Counted from the first letter of the stretch, positions 6,789 through 16,488 are shown. The stretch is 64,000 nt of DNA from Telluribacter humicola (GCF_017355935.1 NZ_JAFIQT010000007.1:248001-312000), one strand, 5' to 3'. A program made the numbers and translations. Notes: generated by a model not told the origin, from the letters alone.

Positions 6789-9700
6789 ATGCTGTTACGT
6801 ACCTTATTTAGTATTAGTATAGCCGTATGGATGGCTTCCTGCTCCACCCTGGAACTTCCGGAAGAGGTAGAGCTAGCTATGACCCGTGTACCCGAAGAGG
6901 TAGATTACAATCTGCACGTCAAGCCGATCCTGTCGGACAAGTGCTTTGCCTGCCACGGGCCCGATCAGAAAAAGCAGAAAGGCGACCTGCGCCTGGATGA
7001 AGCCGGTTTTGCTTATGAGAAAAGGTCTGAAACAGGTCGGAAGGCCATCAGTCCGGGCAAAGTCCACCGCAGTGAGCTGGTACACCGCATCCTGAGTACC
7101 GACCCGGAGCTGGTGATGCCCTCGCCCGAGTCACACCTCTCCCTTACCCCCACCGAAAAGGCTACCCTGATCAGGTGGATCGAACAGGGCGCTGAGTATA
7201 AGCCCCACTGGGCGTTTGTAGCTCCGCAACAACCCAGGCTCCCGAAGGTCAAAAATCCAGATTGGGCCAGGAATGATATTGATCTTTTTGTACTGGATCG
7301 ATTGGAGAAAGAGGGACTAGCCACTTCGCCCGAAGCTGATCGCGAAACGCTCATCCGCCGCGTAAGCTTTGACCTGACCGGACTACCCCCTACTATCAAA
7401 GACATTGATGCTTTTATCCAGGACCGCTCCTCCAATGCTTATGAGCACATGGTAGACCGCTACCTCCATTCCCCCCACTACGGCGAGCGCATGGCCGCTT
7501 ACTGGCTGGATGTAGCCCGCTTTGCCGATAGCCACGGCTACCTCGACGATAAGCACCGGGATATGTCGCCCTGGCGCGACTGGGTCATCTCGGCCTTCAA
7601 CCGCAACCTCTCTTTTGAAAAATTCGTCACCTGGCAACTAGCCGGCGACCTGCTGCCCAATGCGACGCAGGAACAGGTACTCGCGACGGGCTTTAACCGC
7701 AATCACAAACAAAATGCGGAGGCGGGAATCATTGAGGAAGAGTACCGCGTAGAGTACGTAACCGACCGCACCAACACCCTTGGCAAAGCCTTTCTGGGTA
7801 TGACGGTAGAATGTGCCCGCTGCCACGACCATAAGTATGACCCCATCAGCCAGAAGGACTACTACTCCCTGTTTGCGTTTTTTAACAGTACTTTCGAGAG
7901 CGGTAGTCACAACTACGGTGGCCCGGATATAGTACCAGGCCCTACCCTGCTGCTTACCCAACCGGAAAATGACCGCAAAATAGCGCAGCTAAAAGCACTG
8001 ATCGCTAAGGAGGAAAAGAGACTACCCACAACTCTTAACCCAGTAGCCGAAAAGACAGACGTAAGCCTGGCACAGAAGCTGGTGGCATACCTCCCATTTG
8101 ACCAGTTGGTAAAGAAAACGGTCACTAAAGATGGCAAGTCCCGAGAAGTACAGCAGTTTGTCAATGGGGCCGATCCGACCACTCCGGCCGAAGCGAGCTC
8201 CATCGAAACTGGAACTGGAGTAGTAGGAAAATCCTTTAAGCTGAACGCAGAAACCCGCCTGAACCTGCCCCCCTACCAGGTGGGGTACTTTGAGCGGTAC
8301 GAACCCTTCGCGGTTTCATTCTGGGTGAAGGTACCTCAGCAGTACGACAAGGCCACACTCTTCTACCACTGTGATACCTGGCGCTATGGCAATCAGGGGT
8401 ACGACATGATCCTGAAAGACAATCGACTGAACTTCCGGCTCATGCACGCTTTCCCGCACGATGCCATCAGTGTAGTGAGTACGACCGCCCTGCAACCGGA
8501 CCAGTGGTACCACGTAGCCGCCAGCTACGACGGATCGAGCCGGGCCGCGGGTATGAGCCTGTACCTGAATGGACAGAAAATAAAAACAACTACCGAATAC
8601 GATCACCTGATCAAGAATATCCGTCAGACGCCCCACGTCCAGAAATCGAGCCGGTTCAACGGCCTGCGCATGGGCTACCGCGAGCTGGACCGCTCCCTAC
8701 CGGGTGGCGAATTGGATGAGTTCACGCTCTTTGACGGGGAGCTGTCGGCACCGGAGGTAAAGTACCTGTTTGCTAAGAATAAGATAAAACCACTCCCACC
8801 GGCGCATAGAAAGAAGTTAGCGGCCAATCGCGAAACTACCCTGCTGGTACTACGAAGAGAGCTGGCTACCGAATTAGATTCTATTCCTGAGGTAATGGTC
8901 ATGGGCGACTTACCTCAGCCACAACCTACCCATGTACTCAAGCGTGGCGTGTACGACAGCTATGGTGAGCCCGTGCAGCCTACTACCCCGGTTCCCCTCC
9001 TGCCTTTCCCGAAAGGGCTCCCACAAAACCGACTCGGGCTGGCGCAGTGGCTCTTCCTGCCGGAGCACCCGCTCACGGCCCGCGTAGCGGTGAACCGGTT
9101 CTGGGAGTTTTACTTTGGCCGGGGCTTGGTCAATACGACCGATGATTTCGGCAATCAGGGTGAACTTCCGTCCCATCCTGAATTGCTGGATTACCTGGCC
9201 CTCCGTTTTCAGAAAGGGTCAGGTACCTCCCCTGCCTGGGACATAAAGGCTCTTCAGAAACTGATCCTTATGTCAGCCACGTACCGGCAGAGCTCCCGCA
9301 TTACGCCCGAACACCTGACTAAAGATCCGCAGAACAAGTGGCTGTCCAGAGCTTCGCGATTCAGGATGCCCGCCGAGATGATCCGGGACCAGGCGCTGGC
9401 CGCGAGTGGACTGCTGGTAGCGAAGATTGGGGGCAAAAGCGTTTATCCCTATCAGCCCGCCGGCCTTTGGGACGAGCTAAGTGACAAAGCCTGGCGATAT
9501 CAGTACTTTGAAGCGCCCGGTGAAGGCTTGTACCGACGCAGTATCTATACTATTCGGAAGCGTACGTCAGCTCCACCCTCCATGCTCATTTTTGACGCCC
9601 CCGACCGCAACTTCTGTACCGTCAAGCGCGTGCGTTCCAGCTCGCCCCTGCAGGCCCTGGTACTACTGAATGACCCACAGTTTGTGGAGGCAGCCCGGTT

Positions 9701-9989
9701 CGTGGCGCTCCGGATGCAACAGGAGGCAGGGCCGGATGTGGATGAACGTCTGGTACATGGGTACCGCCTGCTGACCGGCCGAAAGCCCAGTACCAAAGAG
9801 TTGAATGTGCTGAAGCGGATGTATCAGGAGGAATACCAGGTATTGAACAAAAAACCACAGAAAGTACGTGAGTACCTAGAAGTAGGCTACGAAAGGATAC
9901 CCAAAGAATACGCAACGCCCACAACCGCTACTCTGGCGCGAGTAGCGGCTGCCCTTATGAATACGGACGAGTACATGACCCGAAAATAG
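6789..9989 (+). CDS. Planctomycete-type cytochrome c lipoprotein, DUF1549-LamG-DUF1553
   Basis: A 1066-residue protein beginning with a lipoprotein signal (lipobox about WMASC, Cys17). Domains in order: PSCyt1 cytochrome c with C52-F-A-C55-H56 (residues about 40-140); DUF1549 (about 155-365) with a second heme motif C342-A-R-C345-H346; a LamG/concanavalin-like domain (about 480-640); DUF1553 (about 730-1040). The architecture is well known in Planctomycetes and Cytophagales, usually next to a DUF1501 gene, as here (2-base gap). The reaction is not established. The context suggests periplasmic electron transfer linked to carbohydrate breakdown, which is inference. Confidence 0.88.
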   Translation: MLLRTLFSISIAVWMASCSTLELPEEVELAMTRVPEEVDYNLHVKPILSDKCFACHGPDQKKQKGDLRLDEAGFAYEKRSETGRKAISPGKVHRSELVHRILSTDPELVMPSPESHLSLTPTEKATLIRWIEQGAEYKPHWAFVAPQQPRLPKVKNPDWARNDIDLFVLDRLEKEGLATSPEADRETLIRRVSFDLTGLPPTIKDIDAFIQDRSSNAYEHMVDRYLHSPHYGERMAAYWLDVARFADSHGYLDDKHRDMSPWRDWVISAFNRNLSFEKFVTWQLAGDLLPNATQEQVLATGFNRNHKQNAEAGIIEEEYRVEYVTDRTNTLGKAFLGMTVECARCHDHKYDPISQKDYYSLFAFFNSTFESGSHNYGGPDIVPGPTLLLTQPENDRKIAQLKALIAKEEKRLPTTLNPVAEKTDVSLAQKLVAYLPFDQLVKKTVTKDGKSREVQQFVNGADPTTPAEASSIETGTGVVGKSFKLNAETRLNLPPYQVGYFERYEPFAVSFWVKVPQQYDKATLFYHCDTWRYGNQGYDMILKDNRLNFRLMHAFPHDAISVVSTTALQPDQWYHVAASYDGSSRAAGMSLYLNGQKIKTTTEYDHLIKNIRQTPHVQKSSRFNGLRMGYRELDRSLPGGELDEFTLFDGELSAPEVKYLFAKNKIKPLPPAHRKKLAANRETTLLVLRRELATELDSIPEVMVMGDLPQPQPTHVLKRGVYDSYGEPVQPTTPVPLLPFPKGLPQNRLGLAQWLFLPEHPLTARVAVNRFWEFYFGRGLVNTTDDFGNQGELPSHPELLDYLALRFQKGSGTSPAWDIKALQKLILMSATYRQSSRITPEHLTKDPQNKWLSRASRFRMPAEMIRDQALAASGLLVAKIGGKSVYPYQPAGLWDELSDKAWRYQYFEAPGEGLYRRSIYTIRKRTSAPPSMLIFDAPDRNFCTVKRVRSSSPLQALVLLNDPQFVEAARFVALRMQQEAGPDVDERLVHGYRLLTGRKPSTKELNVLKRMYQEEYQVLNKKPQKVREYLEVGYERIPKEYATPTTATLARVAAALMNTDEYMTRK

Positions 9990-9991
9990 CT

Positions 9992-11464
9992 ATGGACGAG
10001 ATACAGCAACACCTGCTTAACCAGCAACGGCGCGACTTCCTGCGGGGCAGTGTACTAGGCCTCGGTAGTATCGCCCTTGGCTCCCTGATGGGCTGCAGGA
10101 ATGACAAAGCCGGAGCTGTTGATCCCCCCGGTGCTGTCCAGACTCCGGAAGAAAACCAGCCCCTCGGGAATCCGCACTTTGCGCCTAAGGCGAAGCGGGT
10201 CATTTACCTGTTTCAGAGTGGCGGTCCCTCGCAGATGGAGCTATTTGAGTACAAGCCCAAACTCACCCAGATGCACGGGCAGGAGATACCTCCATCGGTC
10301 ATGGGTACCAATCGTATTTCGGGTATGGTTACCAACCAGTACAGCTTTCCGCTGGCCCAGCCCGCTGCTACCTTCACCCGGCGAGGCTCTAATGGTACCT
10401 ACATCAGCGACCTGCTTCCCTACACTGGCAAGGTAGTGGACGACCTTTGTTTGGTGAAATCCATGTACACGGAGCAGATCAATCACGAGCCGGCCATGGT
10501 ATTCATGCAGACGGGAAACCAGTTGAGCGGGCGTCCGTGCATAGGCTCGTGGCTGAGCTACGGCCTGGGTAGCCTCAACGAAAACCTGCCTTCATTTATC
10601 GTGATGCTGTCCAAAGGTGGCGGCGACCAGCCTATCAGTTCTGCCGCCTGGAGCAACGGCTTTCTGCCCTCGCACCACCAGGGAGTACAGTTTATGTCAG
10701 GCAAAGATCCGGTGCTGTACCTGTCCTCCTCGGCCGGTGTCGATCGGGTAGACCGTCGCCGGGCTCTGGATTATATTAAGGAGCTGAACCTACTGCAGAA
10801 TGAAACCTGGCACGACCCGGAAGTAGACTCGCGCCTCAACCAGTACGAAATGGCATTTCGGATGCAGACAGCCATACCGGGCGTTACGGATATTTCTAAC
10901 GAGCCACAGCACATCCTGGATATGTACGGGCCGGATGTTACAACTCCCGGCACCTTTGCCTACAACTGCCTGCTGGCGCGGCGGCTGGCCGAAAATGATG
11001 TACGGTTCGTTCAGTTGTACCACCTGGGCTGGGACCATCATGGCAGCCTGTCCAGTGGCATCCGCCGCGCTACCCAACAGACCGACCAACCCTCGGCGGC
11101 GCTGGTGCAGGACCTCAAGCAGCGGGGCCTGCTGGACGATACCCTGGTCGTATGGGGCGGAGAATTTGGCCGGACGAGCTTTTGCCAGGGGAAGCTCACG
11201 CCCGAAGCCTTCGGCCGCGACCACCATCCCGGAGCCTTTACCATGTGGATGGCAGGCGGAGGTACTAAACCGGGACTTGTCTATGGGGAAACCGATGATT
11301 TTGCGCATAACGTGGTCAGAGATCCGGTGCATGTACATGACTTTCAGGCTACGCTGCTGCACCTGATGGGAATTGACCACGAAAAATTCACCTACAAGAG
11401 CCAGGGACGCCGCTATCGTCTCACCGATGTACATGGGCGCATCGTGCATAGTCTACTGGCGTAA
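9992..11464 (+). CDS. DUF1501 family protein with Tat-like signal
   Basis: A 490-residue protein with an N-terminal twin-arginine motif, RRDFLRG at residues 13-19, then a hydrophobic stretch ending at LMGC, so it may be a Tat-exported lipoprotein. The body has the DUF1501 (sulfatase/phosphatase-like) pattern: YLFQSGGPSQMELFEYKP near the start, FVQLYHLGWDHHG, LVVWGGEFGRT and GRDHHPGAFTMW. DUF1501 enzymes resemble alkaline-phosphatase-fold proteins, but no activity is proven. It begins 2 bases after the cytochrome gene stop and is its operon partner. Its stop is 9 bases from the convergent AraC gene. Confidence 0.88.
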   Translation: MDEIQQHLLNQQRRDFLRGSVLGLGSIALGSLMGCRNDKAGAVDPPGAVQTPEENQPLGNPHFAPKAKRVIYLFQSGGPSQMELFEYKPKLTQMHGQEIPPSVMGTNRISGMVTNQYSFPLAQPAATFTRRGSNGTYISDLLPYTGKVVDDLCLVKSMYTEQINHEPAMVFMQTGNQLSGRPCIGSWLSYGLGSLNENLPSFIVMLSKGGGDQPISSAAWSNGFLPSHHQGVQFMSGKDPVLYLSSSAGVDRVDRRRALDYIKELNLLQNETWHDPEVDSRLNQYEMAFRMQTAIPGVTDISNEPQHILDMYGPDVTTPGTFAYNCLLARRLAENDVRFVQLYHLGWDHHGSLSSGIRRATQQTDQPSAALVQDLKQRGLLDDTLVVWGGEFGRTSFCQGKLTPEAFGRDHHPGAFTMWMAGGGTKPGLVYGETDDFAHNVVRDPVHVHDFQATLLHLMGIDHEKFTYKSQGRRYRLTDVHGRIVHSLLA

Positions 11465-11473
11465 GAGAGGTAC

Positions 11474-12319
11474 CTATACCAGATGCCGCTTCTTGAACTG
11501 CAGCGGATTTTCACCGGCTATCTTCTTGAAGGTCTTATTGAAGTACGACAGGCTTTCGAAACCGCTTTCATAGCAGGCCTCGGTCACGTTGTGGTCAAGG
11601 AGCAGGAGCTGCTTGGCCTGGTGGATACGGTACTGGTTCAGGAACTCCGTAAAGGTCATGCGGGTCAGTTTTTTGAAGTACCGGCAAAAGGCTGCTTCGC
11701 TCAGGTTGGTCAGCCCGGCCACTTCACTGATTTCAATTTTACGCTTAAAATTCTCTTCTATAAAAGCATACAGCTGCTTCATCCGCTGCTGTTCCTTGAG
11801 GTTGTAGTTGTATTCGACGGGCTGTGTGTTCAGCAAGGTGACTTCTTCGGTCGTGGCTAGCAGTTGAAATACCCGCAGCAGTTCGATGAGTTGCTCAAAG
11901 GGAGGCAGGGTCACGAGCCTTTTCAGACGCTCTCCTGCCTGCTGCTTGGTGGTACCATGAAATGAAAGTCCGTGCCGGGCCTGCTCAAAAAGCCGGTGAA
12001 CCGCTGCTAATTCGGGAGCCGCCAGAAAATCCTTCCCCAGAAAACTATCCTTCATCTGCACGATCACCTGCTCACAGTCGGTACGAACGCCGTAGTCGAA
12101 GTTGAGGTGCGGGATATTGGGGCCCATAAATACCAGATCGCTGCCCTCGTAGCGCGAGATATGGCTACCGATGTGGCGTGTCCCGCTGGCCCCCTCGACG
12201 TACACGATCTCGTACTCCGGGTGGAAGTGCCAGTAAAACTGGTCATTAAGCCGGGGCGTCAGCAAGAGTCGGAACGACCGGTCCTGATCGGGCAGTACTT
12301 CTTCAAGCTGGACTTTCAT
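11474..12319 (-). CDS. AraC family transcriptional regulator
   Basis: A 281-residue regulator with an N-terminal cupin-like sensing domain (FHPEYEIVYVEG and GSHISRYEGSDLVFMGPNIPH at residues about 30-75) and a C-terminal pair of helix-turn-helix motifs (about 185-281: KIEISEVAGLTNLSEAAFCR and the second helix unit ending ESLSYFNKTFKKIAGENPLQ). The cupin fold suggests a small sugar-like ligand. It is divergent from the PhyH dioxygenase gene across a 302-base palindrome-rich spacer and convergent with the DUF1501 gene, so either could be a target. Confidence 0.9.
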   Translation of the reverse strand: MKVQLEEVLPDQDRSFRLLLTPRLNDQFYWHFHPEYEIVYVEGASGTRHIGSHISRYEGSDLVFMGPNIPHLNFDYGVRTDCEQVIVQMKDSFLGKDFLAAPELAAVHRLFEQARHGLSFHGTTKQQAGERLKRLVTLPPFEQLIELLRVFQLLATTEEVTLLNTQPVEYNYNLKEQQRMKQLYAFIEENFKRKIEISEVAGLTNLSEAAFCRYFKKLTRMTFTEFLNQYRIHQAKQLLLLDHNVTEACYESGFESLSYFNKTFKKIAGENPLQFKKRHLV

Positions 12320-12358
12320 AAGTGTTCTAATGATATTATAGAGACCTTCCCACCTCGC

Positions 12359-12480
12359 TAACCCCGATTTGTAATCGGGGTTAAATCTGACAGCGTTTTA
12401 AACGCTAATTGAGTCCGCCCCGATTGCAAATCGGAGTCAGCGGATAGCAAATCGATATTCCGCATTCGAAAATCGAGAAT
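12359..12480. repeat. Palindrome cluster in AraC-PhyH spacer
   Basis: Three hairpins lie in 100 bases: TAACCCCGATT (12359-12369) with AATCGGGGTTA (12373-12383), an 11-bp perfect stem with a 3-base loop; the near-palindrome AGCGTTTTAAACGCT (12392-12406); and CCGATT-GCA-AATCGG near 12419-12433. Related CGATT/AATCG pieces continue to about 12480. The first and third share the core CCGATTtg./.AATCGG. This looks like a REP-like element or a regulator-binding cluster. I see no gene in the whole 12320-12621 spacer. Confidence 0.6.
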
Positions 12481-12580
12481 TTCACTATTCTGCACCTATC
12501 ACCTCTGCTATATTATAAAAAATATCAATATAGAACAAAAACGGGTAAGTATTGGAGTAGAGACGGGCGGGGTAACCAGG

Positions 12581-12588
12581 TACCTTTG
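12581..12588 (+). promoter_or_regulatory. Candidate -7 box of the PhyH gene
   Basis: TACCTTTG matches the Bacteroidota -7 consensus TAnnTTTG, 33 bases before the ATG. No good -33 TTTG is found at the usual 19-21 bases, so activator help would be expected. Confidence 0.45.
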
Positions 12589-12621
12589 ACTTAACTACTA
12601 ACAATCCTTAACGCGACGAAT

Positions 12622-13614
12622 ATGAAAGCAGAAGAAACTCCAACCATGGCTACCGGTATGGCTCCCACCATGGTTCCTGACAATGCCCACAAGGATATAC
12701 CAGGCAATCCCTCCACGGCGATCAGCAGCCCTATCAAACTCAACGACCGCTCCAACGGTAAGCCCCTTAGAGTACTTTCGGAAGAAGACTGGCAGTTCTG
12801 GGTACATAACGGCTACATTGTAATTAAGAATGCAGTACCCCGCGAACAAGCCGAGCGGCTGGCTGGCTTCCTGTGGGAGTTTGAGGAGAAAGATCCGAAC
12901 GACCCGGAAACCTGGTACGCGCCGCCCCGCGCCGAAATGAAGATGAAGGAACTGACCGGCAGCGGTATGGTGGAGGTCTACAACCACCAGTACCTATGGG
13001 ACAACCGGCAGATGCAGCGGGTGTACGACGCCTTTGTGGATATATGGGGTACCGAGAAACTGTGGGTGACCATTGACCGAGCCAACCTGAATATGCCCAT
13101 GCGCCCCGGCCACGAGTTCAAAGGCTTTATCCACTGGGACTACGATCCTGAAACCAAGCCACAGAACGTACAGGGCGTACTGGCCCTGGCTGACCAGACT
13201 GACCCCGACATGGGAGGCTTTCAGTGCGTGCCGGAGTTGTATCGTACCTACGATACCTGGAAGCTGACCCAGCCCGAGGACCGCAACCACTTCCAGCCGG
13301 ATGTAACAGGCTTTGAGATTGTGAAAGTACCCCTGGAAGCAGGTGATCTGCTTATCTTCAACAGCACCGAGCCGCATGGCATTCGCCCCAACCGCAGCAA
13401 GGACAAGGTACGCATAGCCCAGTACATATCCATGATGCCGGCGCAGGAGGACAACGAGACCCTAAGGCAGTGGCGTATAGCCTCCTGGCGTGATCGCGTA
13501 GCGCCCGAGGGCTACGCCTTCCCCGGTGATCCGCGCGGCTGGGAAAAAACAAAGTACCCAACCGCTGAACTGAGCCCGCTGGGCCGGAAACTGCTGGGTT
13601 TGGACCGCTGGTAA
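12622..13614 (+). CDS. Phytanoyl-CoA dioxygenase (PhyH) family protein
   Basis: A 330-residue Fe(II)/2-oxoglutarate-dependent oxygenase. The metal triad is visible: H171-W-D173 in GFIHWDYDPE, and the distal H252 in STEPHGIRPN, followed by R264 as the likely 2-oxoglutarate anchor. The first 45 residues are polar, with no signal peptide, so it is cytoplasmic. PhyH enzymes hydroxylate varied small molecules; the substrate here is not evident. It stands alone, divergent from the AraC regulator, and ends in a strong terminator. Confidence 0.85.
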   Translation: MKAEETPTMATGMAPTMVPDNAHKDIPGNPSTAISSPIKLNDRSNGKPLRVLSEEDWQFWVHNGYIVIKNAVPREQAERLAGFLWEFEEKDPNDPETWYAPPRAEMKMKELTGSGMVEVYNHQYLWDNRQMQRVYDAFVDIWGTEKLWVTIDRANLNMPMRPGHEFKGFIHWDYDPETKPQNVQGVLALADQTDPDMGGFQCVPELYRTYDTWKLTQPEDRNHFQPDVTGFEIVKVPLEAGDLLIFNSTEPHGIRPNRSKDKVRIAQYISMMPAQEDNETLRQWRIASWRDRVAPEGYAFPGDPRGWEKTKYPTAELSPLGRKLLGLDRW

Positions 13615-13635
13615 TACCTACTTATATACCGACTG

Positions 13636-13697
13636 CGACAGGCTTTCCCGAGCACGAATAGAGTACTCAGGAAAGCCTGTCGATTTTTATTTTTTTA
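13636..13697 (+). terminator. Intrinsic terminator of the PhyH gene
   Basis: CGACAGGCTTTCC (13636-13648) pairs perfectly with GGAAAGCCTGTCG (13670-13682), then ATTTTTATTTTTTT follows. A 13-bp stem with a T-rich tail, 21 bases after the stop codon. Confidence 0.9.
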
Positions 13698-13773
13698 CAG
13701 GTGGAAAAGCTATTGAAAATGAGATAAAAAGCTTTGTACTTTTAGTGCCATTTTTCAACCGCACATACACCAC

Positions 13774-14976
13774 ATGGTCCCTCCTTCTTTCCTGCACATT
13801 CGGATAGAATTTATTCTGTTCGGACTAACGCTGCTATGCGTTGCACTCTTTCACCACCATACTCTTAGGGTAGCCCTGCTGGGCCTGCTTAGCATCATCA
13901 TCTTCAAGCTGGTATTTGACCCGACCTACCACTGGGAGGAGCACTTCCTGGGTACCCGCCCGCTCGTGGAGCAACTCTTCGACAAGCACCTACGGGGCGG
14001 TGAGTGGGCTATACTGCTAAACCTGTTTGGCCTGTTGCTGGGCTTCGCCATTCTGGCCAAGCACTTTGAGACATCAGGCGTACCCGACTACCTGCCCAGG
14101 TACCTGCCCGACGACTGGAAGGGCGGCTTCGTCCTGCTGGCGCTGATCTTCGTGATGTCGTCGTTTCTGGACAATATCGCCGCCGCCATGATCGGGGGTA
14201 CCGTGGCACTGGTTGTGTTCAAGAATAAAGTACATATAGGCTACCTGGCAGCCATCGTAGCCGCCAGTAACGCCGGAGGCTCGGGTAGCGTAGTAGGTGA
14301 TACCACTACGACTATGATGTGGATTGCGGGCGTACCGGCCACGGATGTTTTCCCGGCCTATATAGCGGCCGTTACGGCTTTTCTGACGTTTGCTTTCGTA
14401 GCCTCCCGGGTACAGGACCGGTACCAGCGTATCCAGAAAGATCCGGTGGAGGGGCTGACCATTGACTACGTACGCCTGGGCATTGTGGGTCTCATCCTAC
14501 TGCTCACGATCGCTACCAATGTGCTGTTTGACTTCCCGGCCCTGGGGGTGTGGGTAGCGATTCTGCTTGGTTCGCTGATCCGCCAGACGCCCTGGCACGA
14601 AATACGGGAGGCCCTGCCGGGTACCCTATTCCTGCTGGCCCTGGTAACCTGTGCTTCCCTGATGCCCATCAACGAGCTACCGCCTGCCTCCTGGCAGTCA
14701 GCCTTTGTACTGGGCTTTGTATCGTCGGTATTTGACAATATTCCCCTCACCAAACTCGCGCTGGACCAGGGCGGCTACGACTGGGCCATACTGGCTTATG
14801 CGGTGGGCTTTGGCGGGTCCATGATCTGGTTTGGCTCGTCGGCGGGCGTAGCTATTTCCAACATATTCCCGGAGGCCCGGTCGGTCAGCCGGTGGTTTAC
14901 TAAAGGCTGGTTTGTGGCCGTGGCTTACGTGGTAGGTTTTCTGGCTATACTAGTTTTGAAAGGCTGGCATCCTTAG
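13774..14976 (+). CDS. Ion transporter superfamily (citrate/ArsB/NhaD-like) permease
   Basis: A 400-residue membrane protein with about eleven hydrophobic helices. It carries the pseudo-twofold signature of the ion transporter superfamily: SSFLDNIAAAMIGGT in the first half and SSVFDNIPLTKLAL in the second, plus a glycine/serine-rich SNAGGSGSVVGDTTTTMM loop. This pattern is shared by citrate, arsenite and Na+/H+ (NhaD) carriers; the short length and D-N-I motifs lean toward the NhaD/citrate side, but the ion is not decidable. The stop overlaps the convergent SDR gene by four bases. Confidence 0.8.
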   Translation: MVPPSFLHIRIEFILFGLTLLCVALFHHHTLRVALLGLLSIIIFKLVFDPTYHWEEHFLGTRPLVEQLFDKHLRGGEWAILLNLFGLLLGFAILAKHFETSGVPDYLPRYLPDDWKGGFVLLALIFVMSSFLDNIAAAMIGGTVALVVFKNKVHIGYLAAIVAASNAGGSGSVVGDTTTTMMWIAGVPATDVFPAYIAAVTAFLTFAFVASRVQDRYQRIQKDPVEGLTIDYVRLGIVGLILLLTIATNVLFDFPALGVWVAILLGSLIRQTPWHEIREALPGTLFLLALVTCASLMPINELPPASWQSAFVLGFVSSVFDNIPLTKLALDQGGYDWAILAYAVGFGGSMIWFGSSAGVAISNIFPEARSVSRWFTKGWFVAVAYVVGFLAILVLKGWHP

Positions 14977-15842
14977 CGACTTGTCTGCAGGGGAGTAGCC
15001 GAAGGCACACGGGTAGATTCTTTGTAGTAGCCTTTCTCTACGACCGAACGTACTACGCCATGAAACCAGCTTAGGGGGATCAGGCGGCGGACAAACAGGA
15101 GCACGGGCGACTCGGACCCTACCGGGTAACGTAGCTTAAAACTACCATCCGTAGCTGCCTGGTAGATCTTACGGGCTACTACCTCCGGGCCCGGGGCATC
15201 CTCCCCGGCTTTCTGGGTATTACGAAGGGTTACCTCCTGGTAATGGTCGTAGTCGGTGAGGCCTTCTTTCCGGAACAAGTCCTGGGAGCGGTCGTAGAAG
15301 TCCGTCTTAATAGCACCCGGCTCAATGTTCTTGACCCGGATATTGAACGGGCGCAGCTCAAAAGACAGTGCCTCGGCAAAGCCCTCTACGGCCCACTTGG
15401 TACCGTGGTACACCGAGTAGATGGGGAAGGTGAGAAGTCCACCCATGGAGGTGACGTTGATAATAGTACCGTCGCGCCGGGCCCGGAAGTGCGGCAGGAT
15501 TTCACGAATGACATTCATAACGCCGAATACATTGGTATCGAACTGCCGCCGGATCTGCTCCTCGGTAGCGGCCTCGAATACGCCCACGCCCCCGTAGCCA
15601 GCGTTATTGACAATAACGTCAATATCACCAAAGGCGGCGATGGCATCGGCGATGGCTGCTTTGATACTGACCGGATCCGTTACATCCAGCCGGAATAGCT
15701 TCACGTGGGGCCAGATGTGCATTTCCTTTTCCTGCTCGGGCCGGCGGAGAGTCGCGGCTACGTTCCAGCCTTTGTCAGAGAAGTACTTAACGGCAGCCTT
15801 TCCAATCCCGGACGAGGTACCTGTGATCAATACAGTTTTCAT
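14973..15842 (-). CDS. Short-chain dehydrogenase/reductase
   Basis: A 289-residue classical SDR. The nucleotide-binding motif TGTSSGIG lies at residues 7-14, NNAG near 86, the catalytic serine in TSMGGL, and YHGTK as the YxxxK pair about residue 145. It would oxidise or reduce a carbonyl using NAD(P)H; the substrate is unknown. The start is 22 bases downstream of the TetR regulator stop, so the pair is an operon controlled by the regulator. The 3' end overlaps the convergent transporter gene by four bases. Confidence 0.9.
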   Translation of the reverse strand: MKTVLITGTSSGIGKAAVKYFSDKGWNVAATLRRPEQEKEMHIWPHVKLFRLDVTDPVSIKAAIADAIAAFGDIDVIVNNAGYGGVGVFEAATEEQIRRQFDTNVFGVMNVIREILPHFRARRDGTIINVTSMGGLLTFPIYSVYHGTKWAVEGFAEALSFELRPFNIRVKNIEPGAIKTDFYDRSQDLFRKEGLTDYDHYQEVTLRNTQKAGEDAPGPEVVARKIYQAATDGSFKLRYPVGSESPVLLFVRRLIPLSWFHGVVRSVVEKGYYKESTRVPSATPLQTSR

Positions 15843-15864
15843 AGTGGTAGTATAGATTAATTGG

Positions 15865-16464
15865 TTAGTTGGCTTGTAATCCTTTCAGGTGCAGACCGAT
15901 CAGGTAACGCAGGTGCTGTTCTACCTCCGAGAAATCCGCCCCTGCCGACAACACCGCCCCCGACTCAAGTACAGCTTTGTGCTTAAGAGCATCGGCCATG
16001 GCAAACAACATCCCGGCGGCTTTGTGTGAATCTCCTTGTACCAGCGTAGCCAGACATCCGGCAATATAAGACACCTCCTTCTGCTGCATCTCGCGGTACA
16101 GGTTATCAAATACCGGCTGTAAGCTTCGGAGACTCTCGGTCGAAAGACTCATCAGACCCAGCACCTGGCGGTAGTACTGAAGCCGCTCAATGAAGTACGT
16201 GATGATCTTCTCCGACACATCCTCAATATCTTTTACTTTTTCCTGAAGCAGGGCTATCTCCCGCTGGCTTTCGCGCAGCACCGTCGCCAGAAATATCTCC
16301 TCCTTATTTTTATAGTAATAGTAGAGCGATGCCTTATTAAGACCTACTACTTTTCCAATATCATCCAGGGTAGTCTTATCATACCCATAGCGGGTAAATA
16401 CTTCCAGCGCTCCGTTCAAGATGACGTTCCGCTTTTCCTCTTTATCTTCTGCTTTTCTTGGCAT
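15865..16464 (-). CDS. TetR/AcrR family repressor
   Basis: A 199-residue TetR-family protein. The N-terminal helix-turn-helix (residues about 20-55, YDKTTLDDIGKVVGLNKASL then YYYYKNKEEIF) is typical; the C-terminal two-thirds is the variable ligand domain. It is followed by the SDR gene. A perfect 13-bp inverted repeat lies 37-73 bases upstream of its start, overlapping its promoter region, so autorepression of the TetR-SDR operon is likely. The inducer is unknown. Confidence 0.9.
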   Translation of the reverse strand: MPRKAEDKEEKRNVILNGALEVFTRYGYDKTTLDDIGKVVGLNKASLYYYYKNKEEIFLATVLRESQREIALLQEKVKDIEDVSEKIITYFIERLQYYRQVLGLMSLSTESLRSLQPVFDNLYREMQQKEVSYIAGCLATLVQGDSHKAAGMLFAMADALKHKAVLESGAVLSAGADFSEVEQHLRYLIGLHLKGLQAN

Positions 16465-16488
16465 TACCGGGCTTTACTTTTAGGTTCA

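Noticed and set aside
10790-11449. 219-residue minus-strand frame inside the DUF1501 gene
   Set aside because: It lies fully antisense to a well-supported gene and shows no family motif.
15243-15698. 151-residue plus-strand frame inside the SDR gene
   Set aside because: Antisense to conserved SDR motifs; it reflects codon bias, not a gene.
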